A stretch of DNA of 64,000 nt from Rhizobium sp. CC-YZS058. Its GTDB lineage: Bacteria; Pseudomonadota; Alphaproteobacteria; Rhizobiales; Rhizobiaceae. The notes beneath the pieces were generated by a model. It was given only the letters and a program-made list of their open reading frames with translations, was not told the DNA's origin and searched no databases. The stretch lies in assembly GCF_034720595.1 (NCBI RefSeq), contig NZ_JAYESJ010000001.1:2940001-3004000 (forward strand). The letters are read 5' to 3'. Both the position numbers and the translations under genes were made by a program. Of this stretch, positions 34,603 to 42,858 are shown piece by piece; the stretch's first letter is position 1; every line of letters starts with the position of its first letter.

Positions 34603-36161
34603 CGGTCCGTATGAATCAGTGTCTGCACTGGGAGCGGCGCAGGCTTGGGACGTTCCACTGGATGCGGGATCTCGCCGGCCGCCTCCTGACGGAGATAGGC
34701 TGCGAAGGTCTGGGTCTGCGGGTTGTCGATCATGGCCGGCGGGCCCTGTTCGACCAGCACGCCGTCCTGCAGGAAGACGATCTGATCGGCGACGCTGCGG
34801 GCGAATTCGACGTCATGGGTGCTGATGACCATGGTCATGCCTGCTTCGGCGAGCTTGCGGATCGTCAGATGCACCTCGCGGACCAGCTCGGGATCAAGGG
34901 CCGAGGTCGGCTCGTCGAAAAGGATTAGCTGCGGATCGCTGGCTAGCGCCCGGGCGATGGCGACGCGCTGCTGCTGGCCGCCCGATAGTTCATGCGGCAG
35001 GGAATTGTAGAAGGCGGAAAGGCCGACCTGGTCGAGGGCCCGACGCGCCTTGGCGCGTGCGACTGGCTTGGTCTGCTTCTGGACGATGACCGGAATGCTC
35101 ATCACGTTTTCTTCCGCGGTCAGATGATCGAAGAGCGCGAAATTCTGGAAGACGATGCCGATGCGGGCCGCGGCGCGATTGCCGGGCAGAGCGCGGGCCG
35201 GCAGCGGGGCGCCGCTGGCACTGCGGCCGATCCGCTCGCCGCCGACCCGGATATCACCACTGAGGACCGGCGCCAGCGCCAGGATGGATTTGAGCAGCGT
35301 GCTCTTGCCGGAGCCGGATCGGCCGAGGAGAACGACGACCTCGCCGCGACGCACGGTGAGCGAGAGGCCCTTCAGCACCTCCTTGCCGTGATAGGCGACC
35401 TTGAGATCGATGACATCGAGCACCTTCTGCGGCGCGCCATCCGCAGAGACCGCGCCGGGTGCCGGCAGGGCGGCGACCGCGCCCGGCTTGCGTTTGCGGG
35501 CGCGCTGCGCGCGAAACTCCAGCCCGACCCGCGATTCCAGCCACCACTGTCCGATCGCCATGACACTCGACATCAGCACATAGATGGCACCCGTTGCCAT
35601 GAGGACGGGAATGAACAGGAAGTTTTCTGACACGATGGTCTGGCTGCGCATGGTCAGCTCGCTGACGCCGACGACGGAGGCGAGCGAGGTTGACTTGAGC
35701 AGGCCGACGGATTCATTGCCGAGCGTCGGCATGATCGCGCGCAGCGCCTGTGGGATGACGACATGGATCATCTCCGCCGTGCGGGTAAAGCCGAAGGCCT
35801 GGGCCGCCGTGCGCTGGTCGCGATTGGCCGACATGATACCGCCACGGATGATCTCGGCGCAGTAGGCGGTCTCGTTGATGGTCAGGGCCAGGAGCGCACT
35901 GAAGAAGGGCGACAGCCGGATGCCGAACTGTGGCAGCACATTATAGAGCAGGATCAGCTGCAGCAGCACCGGCGTGCCGCGCAGCAAATAGATATAGGCC
36001 TTGACCGGGAAGCTGATGAACCGGTGCTTCGACATGCTGCCGAGCGCCAGGAAGAAGCCGATGACAATGCCGCCGAAGAGCGCGCCGATCATGAGCTGAA
36101 CGGCGATGACCGCGCCCTGCCAGAGATAGGGGAAGGTCAGATACTGGAAAAATGCATCCAT
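34599..36161 (-). CDS. Amino-acid-type ABC transporter: permease and ATPase fused
   Basis: 520 residues. Residues 1-215 are a HisM/GlnP-type permease (YLLRGTPVLLQLILLYNVLPQFG; ETAYCAEIIRGGIMSANRDQRTAAQAFGF with the EAA loop). Residues 250-510 are a GlnQ-type ATPase (Walker A GRSGSGKST, signature [15 protein letters not shown], Walker B LILFDEPTSALD, switch VISTHDVEF). The linker (about 215-250) is rich in Arg, Ala and Pro. A single chain thus makes a homodimeric importer for the receptor at 36376. Confidence 0.92.
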   Translation of the reverse strand: MDAFFQYLTFPYLWQGAVIAVQLMIGALFGGIVIGFFLALGSMSKHRFISFPVKAYIYLLRGTPVLLQLILLYNVLPQFGIRLSPFFSALLALTINETAYCAEIIRGGIMSANRDQRTAAQAFGFTRTAEMIHVVIPQALRAIMPTLGNESVGLLKSTSLASVVGVSELTMRSQTIVSENFLFIPVLMATGAIYVLMSSVMAIGQWWLESRVGLEFRAQRARKRKPGAVAALPAPGAVSADGAPQKVLDVIDLKVAYHGKEVLKGLSLTVRRGEVVVLLGRSGSGKSTLLKSILALAPVLSGDIRVGGERIGRSASGAPLPARALPGNRAAARIGIVFQNFALFDHLTAEENVMSIPVIVQKQTKPVARAKARRALDQVGLSAFYNSLPHELSGGQQQRVAIARALASDPQLILFDEPTSALDPELVREVHLTIRKLAEAGMTMVISTHDVEFARSVADQIVFLQDGVLVEQGPPAMIDNPQTQTFAAYLRQEAAGEIPHPVERPKPAPLPVQTLIHTDR

Positions 36162-36240
36162 CGGAAAAGCCTGCGAGCGGAAAGGGCGTCCCGACGCTGT
36201 TGAAGAGCGGGAGAGACCTGGATGTGCATGCAGCCGGCCG

Positions 36241-36269
36241 CGCCAGGCAGAGAAGATCTCTGCGTGGCG
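36241..36269 (-). terminator. Stem-loop between receptor and fused transporter genes
   Basis: GCAGAGA-AGA-TCTCTGC (36247-36263) extended by a CGCCA/TGGCG helix gives a long hairpin in the 214-nt gap. It probably attenuates or stabilises the message so that the receptor exceeds the transporter. Confidence 0.6.
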
Positions 36270-36375
36270 GCGCGACCGTCAGGCGTTAGGCCGTTTCCGA
36301 AGGCGAAGGCCGATCTCGGGAACGGCGGAAGTTTACAGAGTCGAGCCGTAGGACATCGGCTCGATCGCGCCATGA

Positions 36376-37254
36376 TCAGCCGAGATTTTCGACCGGGCGC
36401 TCAGCATCGCCGCCCTGACCCCATTTTTCGAGCAGCTTCTTCTGGACGCCGGTGTCCTGAATGATCTTGATGCCCTCGGTGATGGCGCTACGCAGCTCAG
36501 TATTTTCCTTGGCGATGGGATACCCGTTGCGGATCGGCAGATTGACATCGAAGGCGCGCTCGAGCTTGGGGTCGGCTGCAACAAGGCCGCGGGCGACGGC
36601 CGCCGAGGTGAGATGAATATCGGCACGGCCGGCCTGGACGGCCATGATCGCATTGTCGGTGTTTTGGACGAGGAGGACGTCGACTGCCGGCTTCTTGGCC
36701 TCCAGGCACTTCTTCGTCTGTTCGGGCGCGAGCGTCGAAGCCTCGAAGGTGCCAGCGGCTGCAGAGATGGTCATGCCGCAGAGATCGTCGAGCGACGTCA
36801 GCTTCTTCGGATTCCCCTTGGCGACCACGGACCCGTCGATCACCTGATAGGACGACACGAATGCTACCTGTTCGAGGCGGGCCGGCGTGACATAGAGAGA
36901 CGGCCCGATATCGATACGGCCGGAGGTCAGCGAGGTGATCAGGACGTTGAAGGCGCCGAGCTGGAATTTATAGGTGAAGCCGAGGCAGGCGCCGAGGCGG
37001 TCGAACATGTCGGGATCGAGACCCTCGAGCTGATCCGGATTGCCGGCCTTCGGCGACTGGAAGCCCTTGTTGTAGCCACCGAGGCCGACGACCAGCTCCT
37101 TGCCCTTAAGCCCGGGATATTTGGTCTGCAGCGCTTGACAGGCCGGCATGGCCGCGAACTCCGCCGGGGCCGGGCTGGGCGTGTCTTCGGCGGCGGCGGT
37201 TGTCGCTCCGGCAAGCAAGGCGGCAAGCATAGTCGACACCAGGCATTTCATCAT
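36376..37254 (-). CDS. Family 3 (amino-acid-type) extracellular solute-binding protein
   Basis: 292 residues with a Sec leader (MMKCLVSTMLAALLAGATTAAAED). The receptor core LEGLDPDMFDRLGACLGFTYKFQLGAFNVLITSLTSGRIDIGPSLY matches the SBP_bac_3 signature, although the ligand-binding R-x(n)-D pair is not obvious. First gene of the regulon A operon; an operator at 37345 lies upstream. Confidence 0.9.
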   Translation of the reverse strand: MMKCLVSTMLAALLAGATTAAAEDTPSPAPAEFAAMPACQALQTKYPGLKGKELVVGLGGYNKGFQSPKAGNPDQLEGLDPDMFDRLGACLGFTYKFQLGAFNVLITSLTSGRIDIGPSLYVTPARLEQVAFVSSYQVIDGSVVAKGNPKKLTSLDDLCGMTISAAAGTFEASTLAPEQTKKCLEAKKPAVDVLLVQNTDNAIMAVQAGRADIHLTSAAVARGLVAADPKLERAFDVNLPIRNGYPIAKENTELRSAITEGIKIIQDTGVQKKLLEKWGQGGDAERPVENLG

Positions 37255-37344
37255 GATCTTATCCCCTGAGCGCGCTTTTTTTCGTTACCCCAGCCCGCAG
37301 CGCGCGTCAGGCCCGGACCTGGGAAGCAATTGCTTACCGCCATT

Positions 37345-37363
37345 TTGTATACTATTATACGAA
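37345..37363. promoter_or_regulatory. GntR operator A1
   Basis: TTGTATACTATTATACGAA contains a perfect GTATA-CTAT-TATAC palindrome (37347-37360) upstream of the binding protein at 37254 and divergent from the GntR gene. Related sites lie at 38263 and 40896. Confidence 0.7.
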
Positions 37364-37506
37364 TGTCAAGCCGCCCTGCCTTCTTGTTGGTCGTTTATGA
37401 CATGTGCCGCTAAAATCGGCAGAAATTATCGCGGTTGGGCGGCGAAACGTGTATTTTTGCATATCATCTCGGGGTAGAGATGAGACCGGTTGATGAGGAG
37501 AGGGAC

Positions 37507-38226
37507 ATGACCGCCACCCCAATGAATGTCGAGAACTGGCAGCCCGAGCGCCCACGCACGCTGGTGGACCATGCGATCGATGTCATCATGTCGGCAGCCG
37601 CCCGCGGCCTGATCCTGCCCGGCGAGCGACTGACCGAGAAGGAGTTGAGCGAGCTTCTCAATATGAGCCGCGTTCCGATCCGGGAGGCGCTGCGGATCCT
37701 CGAGAGCCAGGGGGTGGTGACAAACGAGCCTTATAAGGGCATTCGCCTGATGCAGATCGACAAGGCCACGCTGGACAATGTCCTCGACGTCAGGGCCACA
37801 CTGGAAAGCCATGCGGCTCGGCGGGCGATCGAGAAGGGTCACCACAAGGGCCGCCATCTCGCGCGCCTGGAAGCGGCCTTCAAGGAACTGATCCTGATGC
37901 GCGACCGCAGCGATGCCTATGGTTTTGCCATGGCCGATACCCAATTCCATCGCGTTCTCTGCGAACTTTCGGGCAACCCTGTGCTCCTGACACTCTGGCA
38001 GTCCATCGCCCGGCAGCTAACGGTAATCTTCGGCCTCTCGACCTTCGGGAAGAGCATGGACGACATCATCGAGGAGCATCGGACGCTGCTGTCAATCTTC
38101 GCCACCGGACATTTGGCAGCGACGGAAGCGGCTATTCGCGAACATGCGCTCGATCAACCCGCCGGCATCGATTTCGCTGCCATTGTTGAGGAACGTCGCG
38201 CTCGGAAAGCGGCGCGCGCAGACTGA
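37507..38226 (+). CDS. GntR-family (FadR/FCD subfamily) transcriptional regulator, regulon A
   Basis: 239 residues from the ATG at 37507 (GAGGAGAGG upstream). Winged helix GLILPGERLTEKELSELLNMSRVPIREALRILESQGVV, and an FCD C-terminal helical domain that usually binds a metal and an acid ligand: the DTQFHRVLCELSGN segment and a later EEHRTLLSIFATG His fit the FCD metal ligands. Flanked by the operators at 37345 and 38263, so it is the likely repressor of both the binding-protein operon and the dehydratase gene. Confidence 0.92.
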   Translation: MTATPMNVENWQPERPRTLVDHAIDVIMSAAARGLILPGERLTEKELSELLNMSRVPIREALRILESQGVVTNEPYKGIRLMQIDKATLDNVLDVRATLESHAARRAIEKGHHKGRHLARLEAAFKELILMRDRSDAYGFAMADTQFHRVLCELSGNPVLLTLWQSIARQLTVIFGLSTFGKSMDDIIEEHRTLLSIFATGHLAATEAAIREHALDQPAGIDFAAIVEERRARKAARAD

Positions 38227-38262
38227 TCGTAACCGAAAAGCGATTTTCGAACGCTGTGGATT

Positions 38263-38276
38263 GTATATAATTAGAC
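38263..38276. promoter_or_regulatory. GntR operator A2
   Basis: GTATA-TAAT-TAGAC, one mismatch from site A1, in the 87-nt gap before the enolase-superfamily gene. Confidence 0.6.
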
Positions 38277-38313
38277 GATATGCGAGGCTTGGCTTTCTGC
38301 TTAGGAGTCCCGC

Positions 38314-39429
38314 ATGAAAATCACCGACGTCGAAACCTTCTATCTCAAGCTGCCGACCATCGAGAGCCGGACCGATAGCTCGCAGGACACGCTGCTGATC
38401 CGAATCAGCACGGATGCGGGCATCGTCGGCTGGGGTGAGGTGGACGGATGCCCATCGGTCGTGAAGTCCATCATCGACGCTCCCTATTCGCACACGATGG
38501 TGACGGGCCTGAAGCGGCTGCTGATCGGCGAGAACCCGCTCGACACGGGCCGCCTCTGGTCGCTCATGCATCGCGCGACGATCTTCTATGGCCGCGCCGG
38601 CGCCACCCTGCAGGCCATGGCCGGGATCGACATCGCGCTGTGGGACATCAAGGGCAAGGCGCTTGGCCAGCCGATCTCGACGCTGCTCGGCGGCGCCTTC
38701 CGCGACAGGATGCGGGTCTACTCCTCCAACATGTTCCAGTTCACCATCGAGGCGACGGTCGATCGCGCCAAGGCGGCGATCGATACCGGTCATACCGGCG
38801 TCAAGTTCGGCTGGGAGCCCTTCGGCCGCGACGAGCGCGCCGACCTTGCCTATGTCGAGGCCGTGCGCAGGGCGATCGGCGACGACAACGACTTCATGCT
38901 CGATGTCGGTCTCACCTGGGATGCCAAGACCACGATCCGCCGCGCCTCGCTCTTCGAACCCTACCGCCTGTTCTGGATCGAGGAACCGCTGCACCCGGAC
39001 AATTATGCCGGCTATGGCAAGGTCTCCGAGGCCTGCTCGCAATATATCGCTGCCGGCGAGGAGGAATGCAGCGTCGTCGGCTTCGAGCGCCTAATCGACG
39101 AGGGCGGCATCGATGTCGTGCAGATCGATCTGACCCGCACCGGATTTACCCAGGCCGTCCGGATCGCCGACTACGCCATGAGCCGCGGCCGCAAGGTCTG
39201 CAACCACAATTTTACGACCGACATCAACACCGCCGCGTCTCTCCACTTCCTCTGCGCCACCGAAAACGCGCTGGTCATGGAATATTGCGTCGAGCCGAAC
39301 GAGATCGCCCGCAAGCTCGCCCGCAACCCCGTCACCATCAAGGACGGCTTTGCCCATCTGCCGACTGAGCCGGGCCTCGGCGTCGAGCCGGATCCGGCGA
39401 TCATCGAGAAATATCTCGTCAGGAACTGA
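38314..39429 (+). CDS. Mandelate racemase/muconate lactonizing enzyme family protein
   Basis: 371 residues, N-terminal capping domain (1-125) and barrel. Putative catalytic residues: Lys164 in VKFGWEPFG, metal ligands Asp197 (DVGLTWD), Glu223/224 (WIEEPL) and Glu249/250 (AAGEEE), and base His298 (VCNHNF). The VKFGWEPFG wording is shared with acid-sugar dehydratases of the superfamily. It may dehydrate a hydroxy acid released in pathway A. It is preceded by a GntR operator and followed by a strong bidirectional terminator. Confidence 0.9.
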   Translation: MKITDVETFYLKLPTIESRTDSSQDTLLIRISTDAGIVGWGEVDGCPSVVKSIIDAPYSHTMVTGLKRLLIGENPLDTGRLWSLMHRATIFYGRAGATLQAMAGIDIALWDIKGKALGQPISTLLGGAFRDRMRVYSSNMFQFTIEATVDRAKAAIDTGHTGVKFGWEPFGRDERADLAYVEAVRRAIGDDNDFMLDVGLTWDAKTTIRRASLFEPYRLFWIEEPLHPDNYAGYGKVSEACSQYIAAGEEECSVVGFERLIDEGGIDVVQIDLTRTGFTQAVRIADYAMSRGRKVCNHNFTTDINTAASLHFLCATENALVMEYCVEPNEIARKLARNPVTIKDGFAHLPTEPGLGVEPDPAIIEKYLVRN

Positions 39430-39434
39430 ACACA

Positions 39435-39464
39435 GGAGAGGCCGGCGATTTCGCCGGCCTCTCC
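39435..39464. terminator. Bidirectional intrinsic terminator
   Basis: A perfect 14-bp stem, GGAGAGGCCGGCGA with TCGCCGGCCTCTCC, around a TT loop and followed by CTTT, between the convergent genes ending at 39429 and 39494. Confidence 0.85.
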
Positions 39465-39493
39465 CTTTCAACCAAGGCTTCGCTTTGGCCGTC

Positions 39494-40474
39494 TCAGTAG
39501 CCCTTTTCAGGACGGACGACGTTGCGCATGGGCTCGCCGGCCAGGAAGCGGGGGAGATTGTCCATGAAGATATCGAGGCAGCGATCGATATAGCCGGCGT
39601 GATCGTCGACGCTGCAATGCGGCGTCATGACCAGGTTCCGTACGGACCAGATCTGATGGTCGGCGGGAACCGGCTCTTCGGGAAACACGTCCAGCACCGC
39701 CCCGCTAAGCCGGCCGCTCTCGAGACGCGCCGCCAGGGCGCCATAATCGAGGACCTTGGCGCGGCCGGCTACCACCACCCCGGCGCCGTGCGGCAGGAGA
39801 TCAAGCGCCTCGCCGCCGATCCGCCCCTCCGTCTCCGGAGTGAGCGGCAGGGTGGAGATCAGGAAGTCTGTCTTGGGCAGGACAGTGGAGATCTGGTCCA
39901 GGCGGTAGCAGGCATCGACGGGCGCTTCCGTGGTGCCGCGGCTGGTGACGCCGATGACCCTCATCCCCCGTGCCTTCAGCAGTGGTACGGCAGCGCCGCC
40001 GATCGCGCCGACGCCGAGAATGGTTGCCGTCTTGCCGCGGACGACCGATTCGAACACCGGGGTCCAGGCCCGCTGAACCTTTTGCGACGCGAAGTACGGG
40101 ATGCGGTAGTTCAGCATCAGCACCGAGGCAAGGATAAACTCCGCCCCCTTCTCCGCATGGACGCCGGAGGCATTGGTGAGGATGACATCGTCCGGCAACG
40201 TCTTCAGATAGGCTTCCACACCGGCCGAGGTGACCTGAAGCCAGGCGAAGGACGGTGCCGTTTCCTTCACGCGCCCGATATCGAACTTGTGATTGCTGAT
40301 GATGACATCCGCACTGCGCGCCGCTTCGGCGAGGCGAGCGGGATCCGTATTGGTCGTGACGGACACTGCGATGCCCGCTGCGCGGCAGCGGGAAGAGACA
40401 GCGTCACCCTCGATCTGGAGGCCGAGGCCCTGTGCAGGATCGCTTTCGACGAGGATCTCAATCGTCTTGGTCAT
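39494..40474 (-). CDS. D-2-hydroxyacid dehydrogenase family protein
   Basis: 326 residues. NAD-binding motif ILGVGAIGGAAVPLLKARGMRVIGVTSRG (GxGxxG), catalytic Arg in ISTLPLTPETEGRI, and His in MTPHCSVDDHAG. Family members interconvert 2-oxo and D-2-hydroxy acids. Overlaps the RidA gene by ATGA, so the two work together, probably on the product of the dehydratase. Confidence 0.9.
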   Translation of the reverse strand: MTKTIEILVESDPAQGLGLQIEGDAVSSRCRAAGIAVSVTTNTDPARLAEAARSADVIISNHKFDIGRVKETAPSFAWLQVTSAGVEAYLKTLPDDVILTNASGVHAEKGAEFILASVLMLNYRIPYFASQKVQRAWTPVFESVVRGKTATILGVGAIGGAAVPLLKARGMRVIGVTSRGTTEAPVDACYRLDQISTVLPKTDFLISTLPLTPETEGRIGGEALDLLPHGAGVVVAGRAKVLDYGALAARLESGRLSGAVLDVFPEEPVPADHQIWSVRNLVMTPHCSVDDHAGYIDRCLDIFMDNLPRFLAGEPMRNVVRPEKGY

Positions 40475-40884
40475 GGTCGTCCTCCCGCGTTACGTCGCAT
40501 GGCGATGCCCTCGATCTCGATCAGCAGGCTTGCCGGCTGAAGCGAGATCCCGACCGTGGAGCGGGTGGGATAGGGTTCGGCAAAATATTGGCGGTAGATC
40601 GCGTTGAGCTCGGCGAAGTCCTCAAGCCGGGTCAGGAAAATGGTGACCTTGACGACATCGCTCATCGAGAAGCCGGCATTCTCGACCAGCGATCGGACAT
40701 TCTTGAGAGCCTGGTGGGCCTGTTCGGGAAAGCTTGGCCCGACAATCTCGGCCGTATCCGGATCGATCCCGACCTGACCGGAGATGAACAGCACGTCGCC
40801 TCCGACCAACGCCGGACTGAGCGGCGCCGGGCCAAGAGGCTTGGAGGATGGCGCATGGCCGGGATAGTTGACGATCTCAAACAT
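40471..40884 (-). CDS. RidA/YjgF-family enamine/imine deaminase
   Basis: 137 residues. The RidA Arg (PYPTRSTVGISL) and Glu (LIEIEGIA) are present, as in reactive-imine hydrolases that release ammonia from 2-aminoacrylate-type intermediates. First of a two-gene operon with the D-2-hydroxyacid dehydrogenase and preceded by GntR operator A3, so an imine-to-oxo-acid step feeding the dehydrogenase is plausible. Confidence 0.9.
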   Translation of the reverse strand: MFEIVNYPGHAPSSKPLGPAPLSPALVGGDVLFISGQVGIDPDTAEIVGPSFPEQAHQALKNVRSLVENAGFSMSDVVKVTIFLTRLEDFAELNAIYRQYFAEPYPTRSTVGISLQPASLLIEIEGIAMRRNAGGRP

Positions 40885-40895
40885 TACAGCACCTT

Positions 40896-40913
40896 TTGTA
40901 TACGAAGATACAA
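40896..40913. promoter_or_regulatory. GntR operator A3
   Basis: TTGTAT-ACGAAG-ATACAA: perfect 6-bp arms, with the GTATA-N4-GATAC core of sites A1 and A2, just upstream of the RidA gene. Confidence 0.65.
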
Positions 40914-41153
40914 TCTTGCTGTCTTGCCTCTCGAAGTCAAGCTCGCTCAGGCTCTCACCGCCACGTGCTTGGGGGATGAGGACCTGACCAGTAAAAATGA
41001 CCAGTCGCCGGGGGTAACTTCGGTGGCGCCAGTCTCAGGAACAACGAGAGCCGAGTAGCGAACGCCTCTCCTTGTCAGCCTTGAGTGGGATCCGCACAGG
41101 CCCCGATTGTCGATTAAGCCCTTGGGCTCCGTCACAGCACGCGGCTCAGGACG
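40914..41153. other. Intergenic region
   Basis: About 240 nt with no supported gene. It holds a pair of TGACCAGT direct repeats (40985-40992 and 40998-41005). Confidence 0.5.
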
Positions 41154-41912
41154 TCAAAGCCCCCTGATCAGCCCACCATCGACGCGAATGATCGAGCCGG
41201 TGATGTAGCTTGCCTGCTGGCTCGCCAGGAAGGCCGCGACTGCGCCGAACTCGTCGGGGCGACCGTAGCGGCCGACAGGGATTTCAGCGCGCGAAGCGGC
41301 CTGGACATCCTCGAGGCTCGCACCTGTCCGCTCAGCCTTGCCGGAATCAAGCTCCTGCAGCCGGTCGGTGGCGACACGGCCGGGAATGATCATGTTCACC
41401 GTGATCCCGTGCGGCGCCACCTCGTTCGCCAGGGTCTTCGACCAGCCGGCAATGGCGCCGCGAATGCCGTTCGAAAGGCCGAGATTGGGGATGGGCTGGA
41501 CGATGCCCGACGAACCGATCGTCAGAATGCGGCCCCAGCCCTTCTCGATCATCCCGCCGATCAGCGCATCGGTGATCCCGAAGAAGGGCAGCGCCATGAC
41601 TTCGAAGGCGCTGGTCCAGGCGGAGGTGGGCTGCCCCTGCGCGGGACCGGCCTTCGGGCCCCCGCCATTGTTGACGAGAATGTCGACGCCGCCTTCGGCC
41701 TGGACGGTCTCGATCAGTGCCCCGATCGATTGCTTGTCGGCAAGATCGACCTGGATGGGCCTGATCGCCTCGCTTGGCGTCAGCGCACCGACATTGCGCG
41801 CGGCCGCGAAGACCGTGACGCCTTCGGCGGCCAGCGCCTGCGCGGCGGCCGCACCAAGGCCGCGGCTCGCGCCGAGCACGAGCGCCTTTTTTCCGGAAAG
41901 TCCGAGATCCAT
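41154..41912 (-). CDS. SDR-family protein with atypical active site
   Basis: 252 residues with the SDR cofactor loop LGASRGLGAAAAQALAAEG and NNGG motif, and a C-terminal GSIIRVDGGLIRG. Aligning PNLGLSNGIRGAIAGWSKTLA with the usual PGQANYAAAKAGLIGFTKSLA shows the catalytic YxxxK replaced by SxxxR. Other SDRs have this form; catalysis by the usual mechanism is doubtful. Last gene of the regulon B left operon. Confidence 0.85.
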   Translation of the reverse strand: MDLGLSGKKALVLGASRGLGAAAAQALAAEGVTVFAAARNVGALTPSEAIRPIQVDLADKQSIGALIETVQAEGGVDILVNNGGGPKAGPAQGQPTSAWTSAFEVMALPFFGITDALIGGMIEKGWGRILTIGSSGIVQPIPNLGLSNGIRGAIAGWSKTLANEVAPHGITVNMIIPGRVATDRLQELDSGKAERTGASLEDVQAASRAEIPVGRYGRPDEFGAVAAFLASQQASYITGSIIRVDGGLIRGL

Positions 41913-41913
41913 T

Positions 41914-42840
41914 CTACTTCACCTGTTCGAGCTTGCGCGCCTGGCGCGCGATCATGTCCTCGACCTCGGCAATCGCCGCCGGGCTGAGGCCCGTACCCGG
42001 GCGGCGCTGGGTGGCGCTGGCGATCGCGCCGCGCTTTGCCAGTACATGCTTGCGGACGGCAAGGCCAATGCTAGGCTGCTGCTCATAGCGAACGAGCGGC
42101 AGATAGGCTTCGAAAAGATCCATCGCGCGCTCATGCTCGCCGGCATTGGAAAGGCGGACAATATCGGCCATCATTTCTGGAAAGGCAAAGCCCGTCATGG
42201 CGCCATCGGCGCCGCGCTTCATCTCCTCGGGCAGGAAGACGCCGCCATTGCCGCACAGGATCGAGATGCGCCGGCGCCCGGCCGCTTCAGCCTTTCTGAG
42301 ATCGCTGATCTTCTGTAGCCCCGGCCAGTCCTCATGTTTGAGCATGACGATGCTTGGTAAGGCCTCGACAATCGCCCCGAGCGTTCCGGTCGAGATCTGC
42401 ACATGGGTGACCAGCGGAAAATCCTGAAGAACGACAGGGACATCGGCCCCGATCGTTGCAACGACAGTCTGATAATAGCCGAGGATCTGTTCATCAGTCT
42501 TCAAGGTCGAAGGCGGCGCGACCATGACGCCGGCGGCACCCTCGTCCATCACCGCCTTCGTCAGCTCGCCGATCGCGGCGAGCCCCGGTGCGGATACGCC
42601 GACCACCACCGGCTTGCCGTTCGATCGCCTGATGGATTGCCGCGCGACCGCAAGCGCTTCGCTCTGCGTCAGCTTCGGTGCCTCGCCCATCATGCCGAGC
42701 ACTGTCAGCCCGTCGGCCCCTTTTTCGTAGTAGAAATCGGTGACGCGATCGATGCTCTCTACATCGATCGACATGTCCTCGCGAAAGGGCGTGACGGCAA
42801 TGACGAAGACGCCCCTCGTTTCAGTGGTGATCAAGCTCAT
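41914..42840 (-). CDS. Dihydrodipicolinate synthase (DapA)-family aldolase
   Basis: 308 residues. Schiff-base Lys168 in VMLKHEDWPG and VTPF near 17-20. The tyrosine of the catalytic YNxP motif is replaced (LQDFPLVTHV, Asp140), as seen in family members that are not DHDPS. Members split or join 2-oxo acids to aldehydes. In this operon it may cleave a carbon chain after ring opening. Confidence 0.88.
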   Translation of the reverse strand: MSLITTETRGVFVIAVTPFREDMSIDVESIDRVTDFYYEKGADGLTVLGMMGEAPKLTQSEALAVARQSIRRSNGKPVVVGVSAPGLAAIGELTKAVMDEGAAGVMVAPPSTLKTDEQILGYYQTVVATIGADVPVVLQDFPLVTHVQISTGTLGAIVEALPSIVMLKHEDWPGLQKISDLRKAEAAGRRRISILCGNGGVFLPEEMKRGADGAMTGFAFPEMMADIVRLSNAGEHERAMDLFEAYLPLVRYEQQPSIGLAVRKHVLAKRGAIASATQRRPGTGLSPAAIAEVEDMIARQARKLEQVK

Positions 42841-42858
42841 GTCAGTTTTCGCTTCTTC

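Noticed and set aside
40947..41135. Small minus-strand open frame in the RidA-SDR gap
   Set aside because: No ribosome site or recognisable family; kept only as unexplained sequence.
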